This document shows, piece after piece, positions 1 to 8,696 of a stretch of DNA of 64,000 nt. Numbering within the stretch: the first letter of the stretch is position 1; every line of letters starts with the position of its first letter. The stretch spans positions 2,170,001 through 2,234,000 of the forward strand of contig CP121321.1 of assembly GCA_043585095.1 (NCBI GenBank). Direction: 5' to 3'. This DNA comes from JANQIO01 sp043585095 (GTDB lineage: Bacteria > Pseudomonadota > Gammaproteobacteria > Pseudomonadales > Halieaceae). The translations under genes and the position numbers were made by a program. The notes beneath the pieces were generated by a model that had not been told where the DNA came from, made no database searches, and saw only the letters and a list, made by a program, of their open reading frames with translations.

Positions 1-948
1 CACACGTTAACGGCCGCCTATGAGCGCTGGGAAGAGGAGTTTATCCAGCGGGGCGAGGCCAGCCCTTTTGGCGACCCTAACCAGAACCAGGACATCACAA
101 CCGATGCATTGGTCATTGAGTATCGTGGACAAGTTACCGACAGCCTGTCGGTAATGGCGAGCGCACGCAACGATAACAACAGCGATTTTGATGACGCCAC
201 CACGTCAAGAGTCAGTGTTGCGTGGCAGCTGCTTGACGGCGACACAACGCTGCGCGCTGCCTTCGGCACAGGCATCAAGAACCCAACTTTTACCGAGCGC
301 TTTGGCTTCTTTACCAACTTCGTGGGCAACCCCAATCTACAGCCCGAAGAATCGACAAGCTGGGAGGCCGGCATTGATCAGCGCCTTCTCGACAATCGGC
401 TGCAGCTGTCTGCCACCTGGTTTGATGAGCAGTTGCAGGACGAAATTAACGGCTTTGCCTTTGACCCGGCGCTTGGCGACTTTACGGCAATTAACGAGGA
501 TGGAAAAAGCCAGCGTCAGGGTTTGGAACTATCCAGCTCGTGGTTAATCGCAGACGGCTTAACGGTCAATGCAGCATACACCTGGCTGGATGCAACTGAA
601 GATGATGGCAGCGGAGGCCAGGCTGACGAGATTCGGCGTGCCGAGCACATCGCCAGTGCCAACCTGAACTGGAACTTCGCTGCGGGCCGGGCCAACCTCA
701 ATCTGCAAGCTGACTACAGCAGTGAGCAGGATGACTTTTTCTTTCCACCGGTGCCGCCCTTTCAGGAAAGGGTCGAGCTGGATAGCTTTGTTATTGTCAC
801 GCTGGCAGGCCGCTATCGCCTATCAGAGCAACTCGAGTTGTATGCCCGTGTCGAGAATGCCGGTGATGAGGAGTATGAAGAAGTGCTAGGCTTCGTCGCA
901 CCGGGTCGCACCGCCATCGCCGGCTTACGGTATAGCTTTGCTCGCTAG
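1..948 (+). CDS. TonB-dependent outer-membrane receptor, BtuB-like (3' part)
   Basis: The reading frame is open from the first base of the window, so the plug domain and signal peptide lie upstream; 315 residues of the C-terminal beta-barrel remain. The barrel signature NPNLQPEES near residue 110 and alternating aromatic strands ending in YSFAR are typical of TonB-dependent receptors, which import cobalamin, siderophores or similar ligands across the outer membrane with energy from TonB-ExbBD. Similarity in style is closest to BtuB/vitamin-type receptors, and a cobalamin adenosyltransferase lies 3.7 kb downstream, but the substrate cannot be fixed from this part. A terminator follows the stop. 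Confidence 0.85.
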   Translation, partial: HTLTAAYERWEEEFIQRGEASPFGDPNQNQDITTDALVIEYRGQVTDSLSVMASARNDNNSDFDDATTSRVSVAWQLLDGDTTLRAAFGTGIKNPTFTERFGFFTNFVGNPNLQPEESTSWEAGIDQRLLDNRLQLSATWFDEQLQDEINGFAFDPALGDFTAINEDGKSQRQGLELSSSWLIADGLTVNAAYTWLDATEDDGSGGQADEIRRAEHIASANLNWNFAAGRANLNLQADYSSEQDDFFFPPVPPFQERVELDSFVIVTLAGRYRLSEQLELYARVENAGDEEYEEVLGFVAPGRTAIAGLRYSFAR

Positions 949-957
949 AAAGATCAT

Positions 958-984
958 AACGCCCGATCCATACGGCGGGCGTTT
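958..984 (+). terminator. Rho-independent terminator after the TonB receptor
   Basis: Ten bases after the receptor stop codon there is a perfect 8-bp stem, AACGCCCG (958-965) paired with CGGGCGTT (976-983), followed by TTTCTC. It closes the receptor transcript before the downstream membrane-protein gene. Confidence 0.75.
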
Positions 985-1056
985 CTCGCAGCAAAGCACT
1001 GCGCACAGTACACTGCCGGCTTCGGCTCTAACAGCCGCAACGTAAATCCAATCACC

Positions 1057-1692
1057 GTGATTTTTGCCACACTTCTGGTCGCCGCCGCTGCCGTCGTTTG
1101 CCTGCTCACCCTTGAAAGTCGCTACCCGCGGCTGGAATGGCTGCTCAAGCCTACTGCGGCTCTGGGCTTCGTGCTACTCGCTCTGCAGGCTGGAGCACTC
1201 GAGTCGAACTACGGCCGGACGCTACTGGCGGGACTCCTTTGCTGCGTGTGCGGTGACGTATTCCTCATACAAAAAAGTGATCGCGCCTTCATCGCCGGGC
1301 TTGCCAGTTTTTTGTTTGGCCACCTGTTATTCGCTTTGGCTTTCTTACAGTTAACAAGCTTCCAAACAACAGCGGCGCTCTGGTCTGCCTTGCCCGTTGG
1401 CACGCTGCTGGCATTGAGTATCTACTGGCTATGGCCTCATCTGCCACAAGCCATGCGCGCACCAACGCTGGCCTACATCGGGGTCATCGGCCTTATGCTT
1501 ATGGTCGCCGGGGGTAGCTGGGGCGGCAAATCGGCACCCTGGATACTCGCGGGGGCGTGGGGGTTCGCGCTATCGGATTTGGCCGTCGCACGACAGCAAT
1601 TCGTAAAGCAAACAGCCCTTAACCGGCGCTGGGGCCTACCGCTGTACTTCAGCGCACAAATGCTCTTGGCCTGGTCGGCTGCTACGGTCTGA
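1057..1692 (+). CDS. YhhN/TMEM86-family membrane protein (lysoplasmalogenase-like)
   Basis: A 211-residue, highly hydrophobic protein with about eight membrane segments. The pattern around residues 60-85 (GLLCCVCGDVFL then FIAGLASFLFGHLLFALAF) matches the YhhN/TMEM86 family, whose animal members hydrolyse the vinyl-ether bond of lysoplasmalogen; the bacterial substrate is not established. The start is GTG at 1057; no clear Shine-Dalgarno is visible. The 3' end overlaps the convergent kinase gene by 11 bases, so the two transcripts share no separate terminator. Confidence 0.8.
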   Translation: MIFATLLVAAAAVVCLLTLESRYPRLEWLLKPTAALGFVLLALQAGALESNYGRTLLAGLLCCVCGDVFLIQKSDRAFIAGLASFLFGHLLFALAFLQLTSFQTTAALWSALPVGTLLALSIYWLWPHLPQAMRAPTLAYIGVIGLMLMVAGGSWGGKSAPWILAGAWGFALSDLAVARQQFVKQTALNRRWGLPLYFSAQMLLAWSAATV

Positions 1693-2998
1693 CATCACGT
1701 TGCGCGGCGAACTGAGCTAGCGCCTGCTCGAAACAGCTTTCCCAGCGCGCCGGCGACGCATCCGGGAGGATCGCGCAGCTATCGGCCAAGCGCTGTTCGA
1801 TGGAGTCGAGCTGAATTTGGCTAACGCAGCTGTACGTATTGCAGTGAACAGATAGAGACAGTGATGCCGAAGGCTGTTCTGGCGCTTTACCCGCCACGAA
1901 GGCGGCGTTTCTGAGCACAGCGCTATGCATAGCCGCTTCAAGCAAGGCCGCTGAGTCGGGTTTTGGCCCACGCCATTGCAGAGGGGCAATCTGGATAGCG
2001 AGGCGCGCAGGCGTTACCGACATGGCGGGTTTAGCCGTGTAAACAAACAGGCCTGCTATCGACATCAATGGAATCAGCGCCCACGTTATCCAGCTTGCAG
2101 CTGAGGTACGGCCGAAGCTATTCGGAAATAGGTCGCGGGCTTTTTTGAACTGCGATGGCAGCACTGCCGAAGGCATCCTTGCCGGACGGCTTCCGTCCGC
2201 CCTCCCCTCTGCCATTTCAACCGCTTGCACCAAACCCTGCTGCCCTGATGGGTAGCGGCGACACAGCGACAGCAGCATCACGCGCAGTTCCAGTGCTGAT
2301 TCCGGTCGGCTTTCAGGGTTACCTTGCAGCAGGCTCGCTATCAGTTCTTTGAGATCCACAGGCAATCTGCCTGCAGGGTCAATGTGTAAGGTGCTTTCTG
2401 TGCCGCGCATGACGGCATCAGGGACGGCACCCAGCAACAACTGGTGAATCAAACAGCCCAGGGCAAACAGATCACTTCGTATGGTCGCCCTTTGCCCTGC
2501 GCGTTGCTCGGGGGACAGGCTGGACGATGAGCCTCCTACACCATTGCTCATGCCAAAATCGGCAAGCTTTAGACGTCCGCTGCGCGTGATGAGGACGTTA
2601 GCCGCTTTGATATCGCCGTGCCGCAGTCCTCGCTCGTGTGCCGCAGTGATCGCACTGCAAAGATCATGGGTCAAAGCCAGCACAGCTGCCAGTGGCAGCC
2701 TTACATGCTCAGAAAGGCTCGCCAGATCTGGCCCATCCACGTACTCCATAACCAGCGCCAGCTCATCGTCCAGCTCAATGACGTCATACAGCTGCACAAT
2801 CTGCGGATCGCTAAACGTCGCTAGTGCACGGGCCTCGGCAATCGCCCGGTCACGGTCTGGCAAAGACGTAGACAGTGGCTTGATCTTCAGCACCACCTGG
2901 CGGGCCAGCCGTGTGTCTTGCGCCAGAAATAACCGTCCCTCGCCGCCAGCGGCCAAAGGGTGTAAGAGCTGATAGGGCCCAATTCGGGACAGAGCCAC
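1682..2998 (-). CDS. Ser/Thr protein kinase with C-terminal membrane anchor
   Basis: A 438-residue Hanks-type kinase. Visible motifs are the glycine-rich loop (about residues 16-23, LAAGGEGR), ATP-binding Lys38, catalytic loop HGDIKAANV (127-135, HGD in place of the common HRD), DFG (147-149) and an SPEQ activation-segment motif. A single hydrophobic segment near residues 305-325 would anchor the kinase in the inner membrane with a small periplasmic tail of about 110 residues lacking PASTA repeats. It starts with GTG three bases after the stop of the FHA/sigma54 activator, so the two are one operon and the activator is the obvious candidate partner. The phosphorylated targets are unknown. Confidence 0.88.
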   Translation of the reverse strand: MALSRIGPYQLLHPLAAGGEGRLFLAQDTRLARQVVLKIKPLSTSLPDRDRAIAEARALATFSDPQIVQLYDVIELDDELALVMEYVDGPDLASLSEHVRLPLAAVLALTHDLCSAITAAHERGLRHGDIKAANVLITRSGRLKLADFGMSNGVGGSSSSLSPEQRAGQRATIRSDLFALGCLIHQLLLGAVPDAVMRGTESTLHIDPAGRLPVDLKELIASLLQGNPESRPESALELRVMLLSLCRRYPSGQQGLVQAVEMAEGRADGSRPARMPSAVLPSQFKKARDLFPNSFGRTSAASWITWALIPLMSIAGLFVYTAKPAMSVTPARLAIQIAPLQWRGPKPDSAALLEAAMHSAVLRNAAFVAGKAPEQPSASLSLSVHCNTYSCVSQIQLDSIEQRLADSCAILPDASPARWESCFEQALAQFAAQRDVRP

Positions 2999-3001
2999 GA
3001 G

Positions 3002-4537
3002 TCAGTTCACTCCCCAGCTCGATTCCAGAGCGCTCCAGCGACGTTTCAACGCAGCCTGGGACACCTGCAAGCGCAGCGCGGTTTCATGTAGGTCACCCTT
3101 GCACTGCACATAGGCGGCCTGAATTTCAGCAACAGGCAGATCGGAGGCCGTGCGCAGCTCCGGGATCGCATCAATGCGGCGATAGAGACTCTGACGCGTC
3201 ATATCGAGCTGTTTCGCCGCCTGCGTGATTTCCCAACGCGCCGCCACCATTGCCTCGCGTATTTGGTGATCACTGGGCGGCGGACGCCTGGAATAAGTAC
3301 GACGACTGCCGCTCGCACTCGCGTTGCTGGAAGCGGGTTGCTTATCCCGGTTTGTGAGACGTTGCTGCAACGCGCAATCCAGGCGCAACGCGTCCCCCTG
3401 ACTGGACAATACGATCTGCTCACAGATATTGCTAAATTCGCGAACGTTTCCAGGCCAGTGATACAACGCAAGCCGGGTCACCAGCGTTGCCCAGGCGCCT
3501 GCTTGATGTGGGTTGTCTGCGCCACTCGCCAACAGCGTTGACGGGATAAAATGTTGCAATAGCCTGCCGATGTCCTCAACACGCTGACGCAGAGGCGGCA
3601 TACTGATCTCTACACCACCCATCCGGTATCGCAGAGCCGCGCTGAAGCTATCCTCAGGATCTGCATCGGTAGCAGCCAAAACCCGCACATCGACTTTCTT
3701 AACACCACCACCCGCTTGCTGGATTTCACCCTGCTGCAGCGCACGCAAAAGCTGCGCTTGTACTCGAGAATCGCAAGCGCCTATTTCGTCGAGAAACAAG
3801 GTACCGCCATCCGCTTTACTAAAATAACCCTCTCGATGGCTCTGTGCACCGGTGAAAGCACCCTTGGCAGCACCGAACAATTCCGCCGCCGAAAGCTCCG
3901 GTGGCAGTGCCGCCATATTCAAGGCCACCAGGCTCTGCGCGGCGCGGTCACTGCCCGCATGCAGCGCCTGCGCGGCCAGCTCCTTGCCGGTTCCCGTCTC
4001 GCCCAGCAATAACACCGGGATCTGACTTTGAGCCGCCCGGCCAATCATTCGACGAACTGATTCGATGGCTGCGCTCTCCCCCACCATGCCACAGTCGTCA
4101 TCGGTGGGGCTACTAGCTTCGAACCGATGCATAAACAGTACGATGCGCTGCGCAAGACATAGCACCACTCCTGAGGACAACTCCTGCTCATCAAACACGA
4201 CCCGGTCCGACCTAAGCTCGCCATTGATGCGCAAGGAGGTCCCTGCAGCGGAGGCCTCCACAGCCAGGCCGCTGTCCGCCGCACTAAAATGTATGGGTTC
4301 ACGACTGATATAGGGATCGTCAAGCGGCATCGGCAAATGTGCGCCGCGAGGCGACTCAAATTCGGGCTGTATTCTGGAAAGTCCTGTCGAACCCCCGACA
4401 GGTAGGATCGCTCTGTCTCCGATGCGGCGAGCATCCGGATGATACAAAAGGGTAAGCGCGAGCCTGCCTCCGGCGGCTAACGCCGGCGGCTGACTGACCT
4501 CTGGCAGCGTTATGTCGCCTAAATGGTGGCGAGTCAT
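3002..4537 (-). CDS. FHA-domain sigma54-dependent transcriptional activator
   Basis: 511 residues in three parts. Residues about 40-140 look like a forkhead-associated domain (LSR near 53, DPYISREP near 74-81), normally a phosphothreonine reader; the usual SRxH is SREP here, so binding may be altered. Residues 150-390 form the AAA+ domain with Walker A GETGTGKE (179-186), the sigma54-contacting GAFTGA (226-231) and Walker B GGTLFLDE (244-251). The C-terminal 100 residues contain Fis-type helix-turn-helix segments. Such proteins remodel RNA polymerase-sigma54 at -24/-12 promoters. The downstream kinase gene is 3 bases away, suggesting input by phosphorylation. The only -24/-12 promoter seen in the window precedes pilA, which is more probably a PilR target. 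Confidence 0.9.
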   Translation of the reverse strand: MTRHHLGDITLPEVSQPPALAAGGRLALTLLYHPDARRIGDRAILPVGGSTGLSRIQPEFESPRGAHLPMPLDDPYISREPIHFSAADSGLAVEASAAGTSLRINGELRSDRVVFDEQELSSGVVLCLAQRIVLFMHRFEASSPTDDDCGMVGESAAIESVRRMIGRAAQSQIPVLLLGETGTGKELAAQALHAGSDRAAQSLVALNMAALPPELSAAELFGAAKGAFTGAQSHREGYFSKADGGTLFLDEIGACDSRVQAQLLRALQQGEIQQAGGGVKKVDVRVLAATDADPEDSFSAALRYRMGGVEISMPPLRQRVEDIGRLLQHFIPSTLLASGADNPHQAGAWATLVTRLALYHWPGNVREFSNICEQIVLSSQGDALRLDCALQQRLTNRDKQPASSNASASGSRRTYSRRPPPSDHQIREAMVAARWEITQAAKQLDMTRQSLYRRIDAIPELRTASDLPVAEIQAAYVQCKGDLHETALRLQVSQAALKRRWSALESSWGVN

Positions 4538-4635
4538 TATCGGTCCCTGTACTGCACGCTCACAAATAAGTGTAGCAGTTCACAGCAAAAGCAAATCGAC
4601 TTGCACCCGGTGCTTGAATCCGGTCACATAGCGGC

Positions 4636-5199
4636 ATGGGAAATCGACTATCAAAGATCTATACAAAAACCGGCGATGATGGAAGCACCGGACTGGGTGA
4701 CGGCACACGCATAGCCAAAAACCATCCACGCGCAGAAGCCATGGGCGATGTGGACGAACTCAACTGCCAGATTGGCATGCTGATCGCACAGCTTCCGGAA
4801 GACGACGAACTTTTGCCCTTGTTGGAGCGGATTCAGCACGACTTATTCGACATCGGCGGTGAACTCGCAGTGCCGGGCTTCGAAATGGTTGAAGCCGAAC
4901 GAGTCAGCGTGTTGGAACAGACCCTTGATCGATACAACGATGACCTGCCCGCGCTGAAAAACTTTATCTTGCCCGGCGGCTCCGCCGCTGCGGCGCAAGC
5001 GCACCTCGCGCGAGCAATCTGCCGACGCGCAGAGCGGCGGCTGGTGACACTGCATCAGCAATCACCGATTAACGAAGCCCCTCGCTTTTATATCAACAGA
5101 CTGTCCGACCTGATGTTTGTGCTGGCGCGGGTTCTGTCTCGACGCGACGGTGGCAGCGAGGTGATATGGCAGCAACAGATCTCGGCCAAGCGTAAGTAG
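4636..5199 (+). CDS. Cob(I)alamin adenosyltransferase, PduO/MMAB type
   Basis: 187 residues, the full length of the PduO-type ATR family, which transfers the adenosyl group of ATP to cob(I)alamin to make coenzyme B12. The N-terminal ATP-binding stretch KIYTKTGDDGSTGLGDG and the C-terminal AICRRAERRLV motif are the family signatures. The gene stands alone, divergent from the FHA activator (gap about 100 bases). The BtuB-like receptor nearby is consistent with cobalamin uptake and conversion, though the genes are not in one operon. Confidence 0.92.
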   Translation: MGNRLSKIYTKTGDDGSTGLGDGTRIAKNHPRAEAMGDVDELNCQIGMLIAQLPEDDELLPLLERIQHDLFDIGGELAVPGFEMVEAERVSVLEQTLDRYNDDLPALKNFILPGGSAAAAQAHLARAICRRAERRLVTLHQQSPINEAPRFYINRLSDLMFVLARVLSRRDGGSEVIWQQQISAKRK

Positions 5200-5215
5200 C
5201 AGGCCTGCTGTGACG

Positions 5216-5238
5216 ACGGCCTCGCAAAGGGCCGTTTA
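5216..5238. terminator. Stem-loop between convergent ATR and SDR genes
   Basis: ACGGCC (5216-5221) pairs with GGCCGT (5230-5235) across an 8-base loop, followed by a short TTT. It lies between two convergent genes and could act on the adenosyltransferase transcript; the weak T-run keeps confidence moderate. Confidence 0.45.
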
Positions 5239-5278
5239 CGGCTATTGGCGACTGATGCGTGAAATGCCGCACTGACGC

Positions 5279-6046
5279 TCAGTACGGCAGCGTCGCACCC
5301 CCGTCCATTAATACATGCTCACCCGTTACGTTCGGCGCACTGTGAGCGAAATACCAAATGTTCTCCGCGACTGTTTCAGGCGTCATCACCTCCCCGGTGG
5401 CAGCGCGATCACGATAGTACTGCCGGACATGGGCATAGGCTTCGTCGCCCAGCCCCTCCTGCAACCAGTCGCCTTCAACGAAGCCCGGGCAGACCGCGTT
5501 GACACGAATCTCAGGGCCCAGGTTGCGTGCCATAGACTGATTTATAGCTAGCATTGCTGCTTTCGAGCAGGCATAAGCCAAACTTGAGCCAACGCCGATC
5601 AGCCCCGCGACGGAGGCCACGTTGACGATCGCACCGCCGGTCTTGCGCATGGTGGGGACGACCGCACGAATCATCTGGAATGCCCCAACGGTATTGACGC
5701 TATAAAGCTGGTGAAAATCCTCGGCATCGAGTCCGTGCAGGTCATCGTGCTGGCAGAACCTGGTTGTGCCAGCGTTGTTCACCAGGACATCAATGCGCCC
5801 CCACGCCTCTATCGCAGCGTTCGCCAGCCGACAGCAATCTTCATCGTTTGCAACGTTTGCACCCACCGCTATGGCTTCAACATTATGGGCTTTGCAGTCC
5901 GCCACCACCGCCTCCGCGCCCGCGGCATTACTGTTGAAATTGACCAGTATGTTATAGCCATTGGCCGCAGCGCGGCGTGCAACGGCGGCGCCGATTCCAG
6001 ACGAAGAGCCGGTAACAATAATGACTTTATTGGAACTATCTGACAT
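5279..6046 (-). CDS. Short-chain dehydrogenase/reductase
   Basis: 255 residues with a classical SDR layout: nucleotide-binding TGSSSGIG near residues 12-19, NNAG near 90, catalytic Ser about 145 and YACSKAA (YxxxK) about 159-163, and a family-type C-terminal VTGEHVLMDGGATLPY. It resembles the FabG-like branch that reduces 3-oxoacyl or sugar/steroid ketones with NAD(P)H. The substrate cannot be told. The gene is monocistronic, with 208 bases upstream to the ampE stop. Confidence 0.88.
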   Translation of the reverse strand: MSDSSNKVIIVTGSSSGIGAAVARRAAANGYNILVNFNSNAAGAEAVVADCKAHNVEAIAVGANVANDEDCCRLANAAIEAWGRIDVLVNNAGTTRFCQHDDLHGLDAEDFHQLYSVNTVGAFQMIRAVVPTMRKTGGAIVNVASVAGLIGVGSSLAYACSKAAMLAINQSMARNLGPEIRVNAVCPGFVEGDWLQEGLGDEAYAHVRQYYRDRAATGEVMTPETVAENIWYFAHSAPNVTGEHVLMDGGATLPY

Positions 6047-6181
6047 GGCACAGACCCTGTTTCCGTTACAAATATTCTGGCAAAAATAAACAATACCAGA
6101 CGAAAAAAATACCTACGCAGCCCACGCACACGCCAGGGTCTCGACATATATTCTAATGTCGATTACGCCGCTGTTCACTGC

Positions 6182-6229
6182 GTTGATCGTTCTGTTGATT
6201 GCTCTGTTAATCGCTATGTTGATTATGGC
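6182..6229. repeat. Four degenerate 12-bp tandem units upstream of the SDR gene
   Basis: Units begin at 6182 (GTTGATCGTTCT), 6194 (GTTGATTGCTCT), 6206 (GTTAATCGCTAT) and 6218 (GTTGATTATGGC). They lie in the non-coding gap between the SDR start and the ampE stop. Function is unknown; they could be protein-binding sites or simple slippage product. Confidence 0.6.
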
Positions 6230-6254
6230 GCCGATAGCCGTGCCGACCGAGCTG

Positions 6255-7127
6255 CTACAGTACCAGCACCAGCAGCGCGACAATAACGACCCAGGCCACT
6301 GCGCTTCTGGCTAGCAAGCTTTGTATCTGACCCACCTCCCAGTCACTGACTTGCGCAAACGCCTGCGTGTCACCGCTGTCCTGCGGGAATACAGTAGCCT
6401 TTAATCCTAGAGAGGCGTGAGCAGCATCGGCCAGCACGGTGTCCGTAGCAGATCGGGTGTCCGAAATACTGTTGGAAAGCTGCTCGCGACTACCCACCCA
6501 ATCGCCGGTGAGTGAAAAGGTGAAGACCAGCAGCCGGGATGGCAGCCAGTCAGCCCAGTACTGCGCTTTGTCGAGCAAAGTGACCTCCGCGTCGGTTTCA
6601 GCGTTGGCCCTGGACAACTGCAGAAGTCGGTACGCAAGTGCACCCGGCGCGCCCAGTAGCAAAAAGTAAAACATCACGCCAAACCAGCGCTCGAAACCGA
6701 GATAACAGATACGCTGTTTGACCCATCGATGCAGCTTTTCCGGGCCGGGCGGACACTCGCTGCTGCAACCGGGAACGAGGTGCTGCTGCGCGAACTCAAA
6801 CGCCGCCACAAAATCACCGACCCGACAGTACTCTCGGTACTGCTCCACCATCGCCTCAAAATCTCCGCGACCAAAGCTGTAAAGCAATACCAGTGCCGTG
6901 ATCGCGAGTGGTACCAGGCCCAGCAAGAGCCCGCTTAAAAGATCCAGCAGCCACAACGCGGCCAGCGCCGGCAAGGCCACCGCTATCGTAAGCTGAAAAG
7001 CGATACTAAGGCCGCTGCCGCGCAGCTTCTGCGTAAAGTCGATAAACCAGGTATCTCGATGCACGGGTCCCGCAGAGCCCCAGTACTGAAGCAAACCCAG
7101 TGCAACTACCAGTGCCAAAAAGTTCAT
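6255..7127 (-). CDS. ampE: AmpE inner-membrane protein
   Basis: 290 residues with four or more membrane segments and the AmpE N-terminus (MNFLALVVALGLLQYWG). AmpE is the membrane partner encoded with AmpD, historically linked to beta-lactamase induction; its biochemical role is not settled. Its ATG overlaps the ampD stop (7124-7127), so it is translationally coupled. Same gene order as in Pseudomonas and Enterobacteria. Confidence 0.92.
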   Translation of the reverse strand: MNFLALVVALGLLQYWGSAGPVHRDTWFIDFTQKLRGSGLSIAFQLTIAVALPALAALWLLDLLSGLLLGLVPLAITALVLLYSFGRGDFEAMVEQYREYCRVGDFVAAFEFAQQHLVPGCSSECPPGPEKLHRWVKQRICYLGFERWFGVMFYFLLLGAPGALAYRLLQLSRANAETDAEVTLLDKAQYWADWLPSRLLVFTFSLTGDWVGSREQLSNSISDTRSATDTVLADAAHASLGLKATVFPQDSGDTQAFAQVSDWEVGQIQSLLARSAVAWVVIVALLVLVL

Positions 7128-7684
7128 GTGCTTGTCTCTGCGAGTGAAGAAAAGTACCGCTGCCAGTCAAACGCGGGGCCGGGATCCGTTTTTCGCCCCG
7201 GTGCCACATCCGAATGACCGACGATGCGCTCACGGCTTATAGCGGGGTATCTCTGCATAATGCTATCCGTGACGCGGGCCAGACAGTGATACTGCTGATC
7301 AGTATAAGCCTCGCTATCACATCCCTCCAGCTCTATCCCGATTGAGAAATCATTACAGTTTTCACGATCTTGAAAGCGCGAGATACCAGCGTGCCAGGCA
7401 CGCTTATCAAGATCGACAAACTGCGTCAGATGCCCCTGGCGGTCAATGAATAAATGTGCCGAAACCTCGAGTCCACGCAGAGAATCAAATGCGGGATGGC
7501 TGTCGCAGTCCAGCGTGTTGCAAAACAGTGCCGCTACACAGTCACCGCCGTACTCTCCTTCAGGCAGACTGATATTGTGAATAACCAGCAGACTCACTTC
7601 CGCATTATCCGGTCGGTCGTTGAAGTTAGGTGACTCGCAGCGTTGGGCCTCTTCCAACCATACGCAGGGCGATGATTTCTGCAC
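7124..7684 (-). CDS. ampD: 1,6-anhydro-N-acetylmuramyl-L-alanine amidase AmpD
   Basis: 186 residues of the amidase_2 fold. The cytoplasmic zinc amidase removes the stem peptide from anhydromuropeptides during peptidoglycan recycling, which lowers the AmpR-activating ligand. Zinc-ligand regions are visible as VIHNISLP, WHAGIS and GHSDVAPGRKTDPG. The start is GTG at 7684. It is the first gene of ampDE and is divergent from nadC (131-base gap), as in Pseudomonas. Lack of a signal peptide agrees with the cytoplasmic recycling enzyme rather than a periplasmic paralog. Confidence 0.95.
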   Translation of the reverse strand: MQKSSPCVWLEEAQRCESPNFNDRPDNAEVSLLVIHNISLPEGEYGGDCVAALFCNTLDCDSHPAFDSLRGLEVSAHLFIDRQGHLTQFVDLDKRAWHAGISRFQDRENCNDFSIGIELEGCDSEAYTDQQYHCLARVTDSIMQRYPAISRERIVGHSDVAPGRKTDPGPAFDWQRYFSSLAETST

Positions 7685-7815
7685 GGTACATCCTGAGCGG
7701 GTAAAGGTTTGATACTAGGCGAGCGCCTTCCTCGATACAACGCGAACGCTGTTGACACAGGCACCCAGCCGCAGGTTCCTGATGATAGAATTGACGGCCC
7801 GAAAGAGGACTGAAT

Positions 7816-8661
7816 ATGCACAACATTGACCCTGATGCATTTGCCGCAGCCGTCAAGGCAGACGTTAGCAAAGCATTGCAGGAAGACATCGGCAGCGGTG
7901 ATATCACGGCAGCGCTAATCCCCGACAACCACAGTGCGACCGCCCGAGTGATATCGCGGGAGCATGGCGTGGCCTGCGGCCGTGCCTGGGTTGATGAAGT
8001 CTTTCGCCAGCTAGACCCCTCTGTAAAACTTCACTGGCAGGTAAAAGACGGCGAACAGCTCATTCCAGAACGCTTGTTGTTCGAATTGGAAGGCCCCTCT
8101 CGCAGTCTGCTTACCGGAGAGCGCACCGCGCTGAACTTCCTGCAGCTGTTATCCGGTGTGGCCAGTCGCTGCCATCACTACACCACCCTGGTGGCGGACA
8201 CACAGGTGAAACTACTGGATACCCGCAAGACAATCCCCGGCCTGCGCCTGGCGCAAAAATACGCAACCCGCTGCGGCGGCTGTCACAACCACAGACTGGG
8301 CTTATACGATGCTTTCCTGATCAAGGAAAATCACATAGAGGCCTGTGGAGGGATCCGCGAGGCCATCGAAGCAGCGCGACACCACAGCCCGGATGCGCCG
8401 GTGGAGATAGAGGTGGAGAGCTTACAGGAATTGGCCGCGGCGCTTGATGCAAACGCTGACCGCATTATGTTGGACAACTTTAGCCTTGAAGACATGCGCA
8501 CTGCGGTGCGCGAAACGGCAGGTCGTGCCGAACTCGAGGCGTCAGGCGGCATTACCGAAGAGAGCCTGACCCAGGTTGCCGCTACGGGTGTCGACTACAT
8601 ATCTCTGGGCACTCTGACTAAAGATATTCGTGCCCTGGACCTGTCTATGCGATTGCTATAG
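7816..8661 (+). CDS. nadC: Nicotinate-nucleotide pyrophosphorylase (quinolinate phosphoribosyltransferase)
   Basis: 281 residues. NadC converts quinolinate and PRPP to nicotinate mononucleotide in de novo NAD synthesis. Motifs visible include EDIGSGDITAAL (N-terminus), LDTRKTIPGLR, KYATRCGGCHNHR and KENH for substrate binding, and the C-terminal EASGGI. A good ribosome site, AGAGGA, precedes the ATG. In Pseudomonas nadC sits next to pilA; here about 13.6 kb of other genes separate them. Confidence 0.96.
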   Translation: MHNIDPDAFAAAVKADVSKALQEDIGSGDITAALIPDNHSATARVISREHGVACGRAWVDEVFRQLDPSVKLHWQVKDGEQLIPERLLFELEGPSRSLLTGERTALNFLQLLSGVASRCHHYTTLVADTQVKLLDTRKTIPGLRLAQKYATRCGGCHNHRLGLYDAFLIKENHIEACGGIREAIEAARHHSPDAPVEIEVESLQELAAALDANADRIMLDNFSLEDMRTAVRETAGRAELEASGGITEESLTQVAATGVDYISLGTLTKDIRALDLSMRLL

Positions 8662-8696
8662 CTCGACGTGCTGATACGCTCGTCATCATCCCCTTT

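Noticed and set aside
8662..8696. tRNA gene expected between nadC and pilA as in Pseudomonas
   Set aside because: No cloverleaf-like sequence was seen after nadC or elsewhere in the window; an exhaustive covariance search was not possible.
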